From the NCBI GenBank assembly GCA_030737835.1, contig JAUJYN010000012.1:1347431-1411430 (forward strand): a stretch of DNA of 64,000 bases, read 5' to 3'. A program made the translations under genes and the position numbers. The notes under the pieces were generated by a model. It was not told where the DNA came from. It worked only from the letters and a program-made list of their open reading frames with translations, and searched no databases. Of the stretch, positions 48,801-59,588 are shown piece by piece. Position 1 is the stretch's first letter; each line of letters begins with the position of its first letter. Origin of the DNA: Acorus gramineus (lineage: Eukaryota; Streptophyta; Magnoliopsida; Acorales; Acoraceae).

Positions 48801-49360
48801 TACTCACATGAATGTTGTTAATAGAATTTTGCAGTACTTAAAGAGTTCACCAGGAAGAGGCATATGGATGCGTAAGAATACACATAGTTCTATCATTGCA
48901 TACACTGATGCTGATTGGGCTGGGAGTCCAATTGATCGAAGATCTACAACTGGGTATTGTACCTTTGTTGGAGGTAACTTGGTCACATGGAAGAGTAAGA
49001 AACAGAATCAAGTGCAGAAGCAGAATATCGAGCAATGGCGTCAACCACTTGTGAAGTTATTTGGCTTCGAGCTCTATTGAAGGAAGTGGGTTTTGATTCT
49101 TCTCAGCCAACTAAGATGTTTTGTGATAACCAAGCTGCAATCCACATTGCTTCAAATCTGGTCTTTCACGAGCGGACTAAACATATTGAGGTGGATTGCC
49201 ATTTCGTTCGTGAAAACGTGCAAGCCAATGTCATTTGTACTCCATTTGTTTGTAGTGACCAACAGTTAGCAGATATTTTTACTAAGGGACTACCATGTTT
49301 CAAGAGATATTGTCCAAGTTGGGCTCTATCGATATTTTTGCACCAACTTGAGGGGGAGTG
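45880..49360 (+). pseudogene. copia gag-pol polyprotein, several lesions
   Basis: Gag starts at about 45901 and runs in one frame to 46362, where the frame changes. A zinc knuckle (CDHCGKNGHTKDC) lies near 46660-46695, after another frame change. The protease motif DSGATDH is at about 46917. Shortly after it the reading jumps to the second half of the integrase core, so the GAG-pre-integrase region, the zinc-binding HHCC part and the first catalytic Asp are deleted; the later Asp (SDDGTEY) and Glu (GVAERKNRH) remain. Reverse transcriptase covers about 47845-48800, has a TAG stop at 48235-48237 and shows FDD in place of the usual YVDD. The RNase H end has a frame change and small deletion near 49011. 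Not functional; described only. Confidence 0.9.
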
Positions 49361-49660
49361 TTGGTGGAGAAGAGAGAGTAATGGAGATTTGTTTCTATTC
49401 AAGGGTTGATATGGTGACAGATTTGTGGAGATTTGTTTCTATCAGTTTGTGCTCCTTAATTGGGATGAAAGATTTGTGGAGATTTATTTCTATCTCCTTA
49501 ATTGATGCCATTGATTGTATTGGTTTTATATTGGGTTCATGTAATCTCCATTGTATTACAGATGAATAAAAACGATTCTCCCTCTCTTCTCCCGTGGACG
49601 TAGGCTACATGCCGAACCACATAAATCATTTTGTGTTCTATATTTGTTGTTTCTTTAACA
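49359..49660 (+). repeat. 3' LTR of the copia element
   Basis: Begins TGTTGGTGGAGAAGAGAGAG after a polypurine tract and ends TTTCTTTAACA. Confidence 0.9.
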
Positions 49661-51256
49661 GGTGTCGCTTGTGTATTGGGTAACACATGAAATCCCTGTG
49701 TCTTCTCCACAGAGGATCCGCCATAGTTTTTTTGTTTATGTGCAAGGGTCCTTCGGGTGGGATCTGTTACAATGGGGTGGGGGTGGGTTTCGCCCATTTC
49801 AAAAAACAATAAACTGAGTTTTTAATGTTTAATTTGGTGTGAGTTTCTCATTACGAGGTGTGGGTATATCCGCCCCTATTCATTATAAATATATACAATT
49901 CCTTTTTTTATTAATATTATCACTAAATCACCTATAAAAAAAAAACACGGATATCATCTTAACGGGCCCTTGAAGGAGAAAAAAAAAAAAAAAAAATAAC
50001 CCACAACACCCCAAGATCAAAACCCAAACGGACGGCCACGATATCCCAATCATCAACAGTGAAAAGTCACCAATCTTTGCTCTCTGTTCACTCCGCACAT
50101 CAATAGCCGTTTGATCTACATCGGACGTCCCAAACCAGACGCCGTGACAGCGGAGCCCAAAAAACAAAAATCATGCGAAATTACCAAACTACCCCGTTGG
50201 CGAAATTTTGTCGCAATCGTCGCGCTTTACATATAGTATAGTATATATATATGTATAGATGAGTTAACAATGTATATAAACATATAAAATGTATAACAAT
50301 GTATATAAAATGTATAGAAAATGAATCTAAATGATGTAAGCAATGGAAAGGAGACAGAAAGACTTCAATACGTAAAATGGAAGGGCATAAAAAATTATGT
50401 AATTGCTAACTTTCATATGCTAAAAAAGGTCCAGTGATCTAAAAAAATAAGAGGTTAAAAAAATACTAAAAATTAGTTTTTTTTATATATTAAATATTTT
50501 TTTGAAAACAAATAATTTAGTTATTGTTTATTTTTAGTTAAAATGAAAATATATTAGTAAAATAAAGATATAAATACATTTTTTTAACTCAAATCAAATT
50601 TTTAAATGTATTCAATGATGTATTGGAACATATTATTTTAACGTGTGTTAAACAAATTTAATTTTGTTTTTTAAATATATTGAATATATATTTCTAGCTG
50701 TACGGTATAATAAATGTTAAAATAGTTTTTGAAAAAAAAATAGTAAACTCTAATATGATCTTTAAACAAATGAGCTAATGAAGTTACAGTTGCCACATTA
50801 TTAACCATAATTAACGTAATAAATGAAATTGTCCACAAAGCAAGGATACACCATATTAGTATTAAACATTTCAATTATAAACAGTCTAAAGTTCTTAAAA
50901 AAATAAATAAATAAACGAAATTGTCTACTACAGTATAGACATTTCACCATATCAGTATATACACTATTATGAAAACCATAAAAATATATGTACTCAATAT
51001 AAATGAGTATGAATTTCATTGGCTGAACATATACTTTTAAAAAAAAATCAATACTGACTGGAAGATCAGAATACTGAAAACACGGCGAAATAGTTCCTGG
51101 AGTAGAAAATGTTGTCAAACTCTACAACCATTAATTGATGAGAACATAAAAAATAATACATGAATACATGTAAGTATTATGAACTCTACAAAAAAAAAAA
51201 AAAACATTTCGTCATAGGGTTAAAAAAAAGAAACCATCAATCCACATTTTGCTGAA
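49661..51256. other. intergenic, 3' flank of LCB2
   Basis: No gene is seen. 49661-49745 is a repeat relative of 42913-42958 (inverted). A GC-richer block at about 50010-50215 could be promoter-like but no start codon or product follows. Poly-A and TA tracts are frequent from 50220 onward. Confidence 0.5.
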
Positions 51257-54200
51257 TCAATCCACTTTCTTCAGTGCCTGAGCCTTCTCATTCTCAACAG
51301 GGAAGTACTTTATGCCAACGAGATCGCCAACTCTACTTATGACCTGAAATGTTTGCAGGAGATTTAATAAGTGGAAACTCAAATAATTGAAAGGATTGTG
51401 CAATGTGAATTAAAAGTGCTTAAATTTGGCGGTGGTGGGTTGGAAATAGGGATTGTGAATGTAGGGTGGGTTCAGAGGAGTTGCTGGAGCAAGAAAATCT
51501 AAGATGTCATGGTTGCCAATTTTGTTTTCAACCTTTAGAGTGCTTTCATTATTGGTATATAAATTTCAGTATTTAAGGCTCCTGTAGTATGATGAATTTT
51601 GTCATTAAGAGTTTTTTTTAATTTGATTTTGTGGGATTTGAACCCAAGATCTCATAGTTGCAAATTATGTTATCAACTACTGAACAATGGATTTAACCCC
51701 CCTTTTTAAGAATATTTTACTATTTGTATGTTACAAAAGGAGTGACATTAGTCTTGTATGATGAACAATTGAATTTAGAAAAGAAAAAAATATCGTTTTT
51801 GTTTTCTCTCTTATGGTTTCAAGGGGATCTCTACGAAGAAGACATGATGTTCTTACGAGTTACAATCTTCCCTTGCTCTACCGCTACGTCAGATTTCAAT
51901 GATATAAAAGTGAATTGCTACTTTACCTCCAAGCTTTTAATCAGATCTTCTCTGGTGTGCGAAGCCGAAATGCAGATACGAGCCCTGGCCAGGAGGAGTG
52001 GGGTTGCAGGGAACGCGACCGTCACGATTGCGACCTATCATGTTTGATCAATGCAATTGTCATCAGTAAAATCGCATTGAGAACTTAAATGACATCCAAT
52101 AATGTCTTATATACATGCATAAATACAGAAGAACACTAACACTCACATTTTGCCTTAGACACTCTCTCGAGAAGGCAGGGATCTTCGCTGGATTGTAAAG
52201 CATGATAGGCATCACAGGCGAGTCGTTATCCCCCAAGACCTCAAACCCCATCTTCTTCAGTTCAGATCGGAAGAAGTTGCTGTTCTCACGGATGCATGTG
52301 AGTTTCTGTGCTCCTGTTAAATCAGGAAAAAAAGTGAATCACATAAGTTTCCATGCATGAGACCAAGAAAAGCCAAGCACATAACTATAACAATAATAAG
52401 AAAAATAACAATGTTATTGTTATTGCTATTCTTATTTAAGAATAACAATAACAATAATCAGAATAACAACAATATTATTCCTATAATTGTTATTGTTATC
52501 GTTGTTATTGTTATTTTTATTAAAGTTATTGTCATTGTCATTGTTATTGTTGTATTCTTAATTTTAATAACAATAACTTATTGTTTTTCTTATAGTTATA
52601 TTATTTTTATAATTATGCTTAATGTTATTGTTATTGTTATTTTTATATTACATAATGATTTTCGCACCTCTGTTGGACCCATCCTCTCCGAGAATGACCT
52701 TTATCGAAGATATAACTTGTTGTACTGCTGGTGGGGACATGGATGTTGCATAAATATGTGCAGGGCAGGTGTACTTCAGATATTGAATTATTTCCTGGGA
52801 AAGGCATGTGAGACTGGTAAGTTTAGAACAGACAGATTTTTTTATTTATTGAGGTTGAGGCGTATAATTAGTTTGACAAATGTAATTGTACCTTTGATGC
52901 TGCAATATATCCTCCACACGAACCAAATGATTTTGTGAATGTTCCCATCATGATATCTACATCAGCAGTATCCACACCTAGGAGCTCACAAACACCTCTT
53001 CCTGTTTTTCCAATGGCACCAATGCTGTGTGCTTCATCCAAATATGTGTATGCCTATTTGAAAAATAAAAAAAAGGAATGTCAGATAGGGAAACACTGAA
53101 ATGAAGTAATTATGAATAGAAAAAGGAATAAAATGTGATGATGAGCTACTGATAACTAGTAGGAGAACCACATGCAAAATAAGGTTCAACATGCACTCAC
53201 AATTCCATTTGATGCTTCAAACATATATAAGTTGCTCACCAGATAATTATGCAAGAGATGCTTCAAACACATATATGTTGCACCCCAAATAATTATGCAA
53301 CAGGAATAACCAGGTATGAAATATGAACCTCTACATTAGATAAAGGGCATTCTAAGTAGAACTGGTCAGCTAATACTTTTCTTATTTTTTCAGGAATGAT
53401 CTCCAATCTGTATGACTTTTTGATGCCAGCAGAACTAACACTACCATCATGGTTGATAAAAAAAAACTGGACATTCCCAGGAAGAAATCAAGAATGGAGA
53501 ATTAACCGTGAACGAGTCCTCCAAACTTTTACTGGAATTATATCCAAGTTATACCTACATGATTGCAGAAAATGAATGTTCACCTTATATTTCTTGCAGA
53601 CGGCTATAATCTCTGGAAGATTGCAGAGTTCCCCTTCCATGCTGTAGATCCCTTCAACAACAACTATTATCTTCTTCCATGGTCTGTGCGTTCGAGGCTG
53701 TCCCTCGGCGATCTGTTCCCTAAGCACTTCCTCTAAGTGAGATGGTGCTGCAAAATCCAATTTAAAAGAAGCATTAGAAGTAAAGAAATTGATGAAATTA
53801 AGTTTGCAAAGAACAAACACGTCCTAAATAATAACAATAATGAGACAGAACAACATAATGAAGATAATCTTACAGTTGTGTTGAAAGACCCGGATCGTAG
53901 CACCAGAAGCCCGAGCACCATTAACAATCGAATTATGGTTCAAGGTGTCACTAATTATCAGCCCTCCCTGTGATTTACCAAATGATGATTGGAACACAGA
54001 AACCTAAGAATACATAATTAACAGTAAATTGACTCTTGAATTTATACACACCTTCCCCATGAGGACAGGAATGATGGCAGAGTTTGTCACATAGCCCATG
54101 CCGAAAGTTATAGCAGCAGGCTTCCCAACAAATCTTGCGACCAACTCCTCAGCTTCAGCATGCAATTTAGTTGTGCCTGAAGACAAGACCACAATGCTTC

Positions 54201-55906
54201 ACCAACTGAATTTTCTCAAGACAATCATACTTGCAGCATAAATCATATAAATATGCATACCGCCATCCACCCGAACACTGCAAGTGCTGGGCGAATACTT
54301 CTTCAAAGACTCGATCACTAATGGGGTGCAATATTCATCCGCAGCAGCAAATCCGAGATAGTTGTATGATCCCAAGTTAATGCAACTGGTGGTATTTATT
54401 GTTCGCCTGCATTGAAGATTGCAGATTATATGCTAGAGGATGACGGGTGTCAAAGATACAAATGCAATTATGCAGAGTTATCAATGAAGACTTAAACGGC
54501 ATTTTCATCAAAAAGATTGTGCATGCTAAATTCAATTTAAACAAAGCTGATTGGATAGTATAACTACACTTTCTAATAAGATAATGAGAACTTGAAAACT
54601 TACTGTAGTGTCTTGTTATTATCTGTTGAAAAACGCTCAACAACATCAATCCTGGAATCCGGTGCACTTGCTATTGGTCGTCCGAAACAGTCCTGCCATA
54701 AAAAGAGAGGATTTGAGTAAAAATGACACAAATATAGGAAAGAGGTAACGGAAAAAAAAGGGCACAAGTGACAAATTCATGCCAATGGAAGACTTCAGAT
54801 TTGATTATGCTATATCCTGTCAATGTCATTCACTCTGTTTTAGCTCCATATATTTATGTGGGGTTCCAAATTTCAACATAAATGCAAATGTCACGTGAGA
54901 AGCTAGATGCCAAAGTAATGCACAAATATCAGTCGTCCTCAAATGAGTAGAAACAATATCTATATATGGTGTGTAAAGAAGCTTGTTGTTCAGGGTACAG
55001 GATCCTATTCTGATAAGCAGTAAATTTTTTTTTTTTTTTTGGTGGGTAAAGACGGGCTTGAACCCGTGACCTCCCTTTGGGAGGGTGCATCTCGACCACT
55101 ACGCCAACGCCAACGAGGATAAGCAGTAAATTTTGAATGTACACAAGGGTTCAATTTCTAAACTGCAGGAAATTTAAGAGATTCAATCAGCCCACAGTGT
55201 GTTCATATCTCAACACTGGAATGGTTTGCTATGTTATCCTATTAATTTAATAGATCAATTTAACTAAATAAAAGTATATTTTTTCTATTCAAGTTTTCAA
55301 CCACACTATAAATCCTTATTCTTCACGATAGGAAGGCTAGTTCCAAAGATAAATACTTGACACTAATTTGAAAATCCAAATGCCATCCATTATTAACTAT
55401 TCAATTTTTAGCTCATGTTTGTCTACATTCAGAGCTTCACAAATGTTAGGGCTCATAAGAAAAAGCAGAAGCCCAGCAATAATTTGACATTAGAAATATC
55501 AAGATTCAAACCTTTCACAAAATTAACAAATCAAAAGAACACCCAAAATTCAACTTTAATACAGTAAATGAAACAATTCAAAAAAAAAAAAAAACCTGGA
55601 TCCGAAGATAGAGACGCCGGGTGTAGAAATCCTCGAGACCCAAACAGATCGGCGCATACCCCTGCTCAATATTTAAAAAAAAAAATCCAAACTTTAACTC
55701 ACCCAATCACACAAAACCATTGAAAATCCAAAATTTTCAATTGCCCACCAAAAAAAAAGGCATCGAAAACGAAAACCCACCTTCAGATCCTTGGATTTGG
55801 GCCAATCGAGGATCTTCCGGAAGAAATCACGAATCTGACCGAACGCGAAGAGGAGTCCATAGCTGAACAGCGTCGTGAGAGCAGTCAAGTAAGGCAATCT
55901 CACCAT
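51257..55906 (-). CDS. LCB2: serine palmitoyltransferase subunit LCB2
   Basis: Twelve exons on the minus strand: 55906-55781, 55661-55596, 54692-54604, 54406-54261, 54176-54052, 53967-53874, 53747-53584, 53053-52892, 52794-52668, 52313-52147, 52034-51927 and 51343-51257. All introns are GT-AG and phases agree; 486 aa, like other plant LCB2. An N-terminal hydrophobic segment ([17 protein letters not shown]) anchors it in the [49 protein letters not shown] and [15 protein letters not shown] follow; the last holds the Lys that binds pyridoxal phosphate. With LCB1 it joins serine to palmitoyl-CoA to make 3-ketosphinganine, the first step of sphingolipid synthesis. I chose the Met at 55906 because it fits the conserved [12 protein letters not shown] start; an in-frame Met at 55939 is less likely. 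Introns 2 and 11 hold SINEs and intron 9 a repeat. Confidence 0.97.
51613..51700 (-). repeat. SINE in LCB2 intron 11
   Basis: T-tract, then GTGGGATTTGAACCCAAGAT, i.e. minus-strand box B GGTTCAAATCC, then a core ATTTGCAACTATGAGATCTT on the minus strand and a box A-like CAGTAGTTGATAAC. It matches the elements at 7200 and 26958. Possible short target duplication TTAAGA. Confidence 0.65.
52395..52650. repeat. ATTGTT/AACAAT inverted microsatellite in LCB2 intron 9
   Basis: Runs of AATAACAATAACAAT on the left half and TTATTGTTATTGTTATT on the right half repeat many times, so the strands can fold into a long hairpin. The 193-codon open frame over it is a by-product of this composition. Confidence 0.85.
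55029..55117 (-). repeat. tRNA-derived SINE in LCB2 intron 2, with 17-bp target duplication
   Basis: GATAAGCAGTAAATTTT occurs at 55012-55028 and 55118-55134, perfectly. Between them, read on the minus strand, is an 89-bp body with box A-like TGGCGTAGTGGTCGAGATG, box B GGTTCAAGCCC and an A-tail. This is the standard SINE layout. It belongs to a different family from the other SINEs in the window. Confidence 0.9.
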
Positions 55907-56339
55907 ATCTCCCCCCCTTTTGAGAAAGACCCGGATCACGAATTGCTAATGTGAGCCCAAACAAAACCCAACCCCACCCCGAAATTCGATTCAAAAGAAT
56001 CAAAACCGATATGGGTCTAATTCAATAATCAATCAAAGTATGGCCAGAGAGAGAGAGAGAGAGGGGTTTTAAATGGAGGGAGGGGTTTTGGAGGGGAGGG
56101 AGGGAGAGTGGTCTTCGAAAGCGATGGAGAAAGGAAAGTCATTCGAAGGAGAAGCTTTGAATGTTGGAACATTGAATCAGAAGCCCAAAAATCATTTCTT
56201 TCTTCCTTTCTTCGATTGTCTGAATCATTCCTCTCTTCTTTTTTTCTTTTTTTTTGAGGGATTTCTACGTTGACCCAAACATAGCCTCCCCAATAAAATC
56301 AGTATCTCCCTCTCTCATTGTTTTTTTTTTTAAAAAAAA
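55907..56339 (-). promoter_or_regulatory. LCB2 leader and upstream region
   Basis: A (GA)n run at about 56046-56063 (CT-rich on the transcribed strand) and a purine-rich block to 56155 lie 140-250 bp upstream of the ATG, like the pyrimidine-rich leaders of many plant housekeeping genes. No clear TATA box was found. The open frame at 56073-56273 is compositional. Confidence 0.4.
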
Positions 56340-56906
56340 GGGAACAATCCAAATAGCCCCCCCTGCAAAAAAAAAAGGGCACAATCCATTAAACCCCCCC
56401 CCCCCCTCCACATTTCCTAAAGTCTATATAACCCTTTGAAAATACATATGTAAATTCAAATAACCCACTAAATTAAACTTTTACTGACAAATGAGAAATA
56501 TTTTACTAATACTCTGTTTGATTAATCATAGTTGAAAACACAATATACTAAAAAAAAACTCTACAATATGTTAAAAATGAGATAAACCTTATATAAATTA
56601 TGATTTTACTTCTCAGAATAGATTATAAAACCTTATTTGAAGGAGTAAAATAGTCATTTATAGAATATTTTTTATATTTTTAATACATTGTACGAGGTTT
56701 TTTGTATATTGTGTTTTCAATCAAGGTTACCCAAATAGAATATTCACAAAATATTCCTCATTTGTCAACGAAAATTTTACTTGGGGGGGGGGGGGGAGTG
56801 TATTTAAATTTATATATGTTTTTTCAAAAGATTAAATGAACTTCAACAAAATTCAAGGGGTTATATGAATTTTAGGCAGTTTACAAGGGGTTGTATTGAT
56901 TTTTCC
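56340..56906. mobile_element. 'ATATAACCCC' long-TIR element, copy upstream of LCB2
   Basis: The left end GGGAACAATCCAAATAGCCC and the right end, reversed, GGAAAAATCAATACAACCCC, with the family blocks ('tgtaaattcaaataaccc', 'gtttgattaatc', 'tttatagaatattttt') in fold-back order. It has homopolymer C13 near 56394 and G14 near 56785. Confidence 0.7.
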
Positions 56907-56914
56907 AAAAAAAA

Positions 56915-57442
56915 GGAAAAAATTCAAATATCCCCCTGTAAACTGTTTGAAATCTATACACCCCCGTGAGTTTTTCTGAAATCCACATAACCCTCTGAAA
57001 ACAAATATGTAAATCCAAATAACCTCTTTGAATTAAATTTGCGTTGACGGATGAAGAATATTATGTGAATATTCTGTTTGGTTAAACCTGATTGAAAATA
57101 AAATATACCAAAAAAACCTATAATATGTTAAAATTGTGAAAAATCATCTATAAATGATTATTTTACCATTCTGAATAGATTATAAAACCCTATTTGAAGG
57201 ATAAAATGGTCATTTATAGAAGATTTTTTTTACATTTATAACACATTAAAAATGATTTTTGGTATACTATGTTTTCAAATAGGGTTAACCAAACAGAATA
57301 TTCTTGACTTGTTAACGAAAATTTGGCTCAGGGGCTATTTAGATTTTTATAAATGTTTTCAGGGAGTTATATGGACTTTAGGAAAATTTAGGGGGTTATA
57401 TGAATTTTGGGGAGTTTATAGGGGCTTATATGGATTTTTTCC
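56915..57442. mobile_element. 'ATATAACCCC' long-TIR element, second adjacent copy (528 bp)
   Basis: It starts GGAAAAAATTCAAATATCCC and ends GGGCTTATATGGATTTTTTCC, bracketed by A8 tracts that also separate it from the preceding copy. The internal blocks match the copy at 33658-34200. Confidence 0.75.
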
Positions 57443-57817
57443 AAAAAAAAAATGGTGAAAGTGATCTGTGGGAGTGTAAACGGGTCGGAAACGGTTAAGC
57501 ATTGGATGATCCAAAAATTTGGATTACTTGGGGTGGCTCTATCTGCACCCTTCAAATCTTTAATTCTGCCTCCTGGGATGCATAAAATCCATTTAAATAT
57601 GTTTTATTTGTACGTTTGACCCGATTTGGAGTCTATTTGAATCCTCGTTTTCACAAATTCTACAGTGAAATTGCAAAACGTGGATTCAAATGATTATCCG
57701 CAAAATGTCACGGTGTTTTATTTGATAAAAATTTAAAAGTTTTGAAAATAATGTTTTTCAAAAGGAGGTTGAATTTTTGAAATGCTGGTTGTTCAACAGT
57801 ACATCCAAACCGGCTCT
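57443..57817. other. intergenic, no feature seen
   Basis: No gene or defined repeat. Confidence 0.5.
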
Positions 57818-58159
57818 GGGTCCGTTTGAAAACACAGATTGAAAAGTAGCTTTTAAAATAAAACTGCTTTTTAAGATGATTTTAGACCTTGACTTTTTTA
57901 GGATGCTTTTTTTAAAATCATGAATCAATATTTGAAAGGAGTTTAATGTTTGGCAGAGAAAGTTGCTTTTCAATTCAAAAAATCGATTCTGACCAAAAAG
58001 CGTTGTTTCTGAGCTTTTTAAAACACAGATTTCGATGGAAAAATTAAAAGGAATCCAGCTTCCGATTCTGTAAAAAGCTGCCCCGTTTGGCTGCACGCTT
58101 TTAGCTTTTCAGCTTTTCAAAAAGCAAAAGCGTGCCCCAACGCGCAACCAAACGGGGCC
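57818..58159. mobile_element. hAT-like MITE
   Basis: The termini GGGTCCGTTTGAAAA and CCAAACGGGGCC are inverted. The body has repeated 'aaaagct / agctttt' blocks and no valid coding frame. The open frame on the minus strand is not supported. Confidence 0.5.
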
Positions 58160-58435
58160 TAAGATTTTGTTCTCTTTTTTTTTAGATTTATGTATATTTG
58201 TTTCTAATTGTTGTCTTTTTAATGTATTTGATTCTCTTTGTTGGTCTTTTCTTGAACAAAATGTTTAGTTTATGTTAGTTATTTTACTCACAAACTTTGG
58301 TTAAGCCAATATTTAAAATTTATTGTTAACTAATCTGCACCTTTGGACTGCTCGAGGCATTTTGAAATGAGTTGCAAAACTCCAAAGTTGTCTAGACTAA
58401 TTCTAAACATTGTTTGGAACCGTTATTTTTGAATT

Positions 58436-59467
58436 GGGTTAAATGCATATAACCCCTCTGAAAGTTAACGTATATCCATATTCCCTCCCTCATTTTATCG
58501 ATTATCCATATAACCCCTATTTGTTAACATGATTAAGTATTTAGCCCCTTAGTTAATTTTCCGTAAAAAAAAAAATGCTGTGAATATTCCATCAACTGAT
58601 ATGGGAGTTAATTCACATATTCATATAACCCCTTGATTTATTCAAAAAATTCAAAAGGATCCAAATATAATGACCAAAATGTTTTTACTGAGATATATTA
58701 TTAGGAGTTAATTCACATATTCATATAACCTCCTGAGTGGTTCAAAAATTCAAAAAGACCCATTTTCTGATTTCACATATTCAATAACTCCCTAATTTGT
58801 ATAAAAAATGCAAAATGATCCATTTGTTGATTATTTCTTCTTCCCCAACAATTATTTTTCTAACCATTGTGATGGTTATTTATATAAGCATCATTCGATC
58901 TCCTTCTTCTTCTCCCTGATTTATGCCTTACTATTGTATTAATTAAACACTTTGATCAAACTTTTGAAACCTCCCGGTGTTATGTCAAAAAGTGTAAGTG
59001 TTTCTGGTTGTGTCATTCAAGTGTTTGATAAAATATTTGAGTGATTGTTTATCAAAAATCGTATTCTAGGTGAATAGCATTCGTAGCTTAAATGCTAAAT
59101 CACTTCCCTCACACATTTGTCCACATGAATGTAGATGCAAGAAAGCAAAGAGAGGCGGAGAGAGGTTGGGAATAGTGAGAGAGGCAGAGATAGGCACAAA
59201 GAGTGTTTGGAGAGGCTACGATAACTGTTTGGGAGAAAGGTATACATTTTCATCTCAGCTAGGTATAGGTTTAGATTTTGAGTGGAGGGTATTTTGGACT
59301 TTTTTCACAACTCAGGTTAAATTAACTATCACAGTGGTTTGGCAAGATAATGATAGGGGGGTAAATGCATATAACGCAACAATTCAGAGGATTATATGGA
59401 TAGTCATTGAAATGAGGGGGGAATATAGATATACGCTAACTTTCAGGGGGTTATATGCATTTAACCC
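58436..59467. mobile_element. TIR element with internal tandem repeats (1032 bp)
   Basis: Inverted ends of about 60 bp: GGGTTAAATGCATATAACCC on the left and the same 20 bases, reversed, on the right, then TCTGAAAGTTAACGTATATC against CTGAAAGTTAGCGTATATC. Inside, a unit 'gagttaattcacatattcatataacc...ttcaaaaa' is repeated two to three times at about 58605-58800. The 140-codon frame at 59070 has no domain. The target duplication is unclear. Confidence 0.75.
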
Positions 59468-59588
59468 TTTTGGAAAAACTTGTCAACAATAGCTTTCCCT
59501 TAATCAATTATTTTAATTAATTTAAAATATATATAATTTTTTAAAATTGATTCCAAACAAAGCCTCAAGGTCCATTTTGATCGGTGGT

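Larger units (their letters stand above)
45302..49660 (+). mobile_element. Ty1/copia LTR retrotransposon, defective
   Basis: LTRs of about 300 bp enclose gag-pol in the copia order (integrase before reverse transcriptase). A primer-binding site TGGTATAGAGCAGTG at 45599, like the usual initiator-Met tRNA site but missing one base, follows the 5' LTR. A polypurine tract (GAGGGGGAG, to 49358) precedes the 3' LTR. The five bases flanking each side differ (ACATG and GGTGT), so no target duplication is visible. LTR divergence of a few percent suggests a fairly recent but not brand-new insertion. Confidence 0.92.

Noticed and set aside
49928..50167. 79-codon minus-strand frame in a GC-richer block
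   Set aside because: Ends in a Phe run from an A-tract; no product recognised.
52357..52938. 193-codon open frame, plus strand
   Set aside because: It covers the ATTGTT repeat and LCB2 exon 9 in antisense; Ile/Val-rich by composition only.
55040..55117. tRNA gene (box B-like GGTTCAAGCCC)
   Set aside because: No cloverleaf can be formed; the poly(A) tail and 17-bp target duplication show a SINE.
57758..58096. 112-codon minus-strand frame
   Set aside because: Covers the hAT-like MITE; no domain.
59070..59492. 140-codon plus-strand frame
   Set aside because: Starts inside and runs past the end of a TIR element; no known domain.
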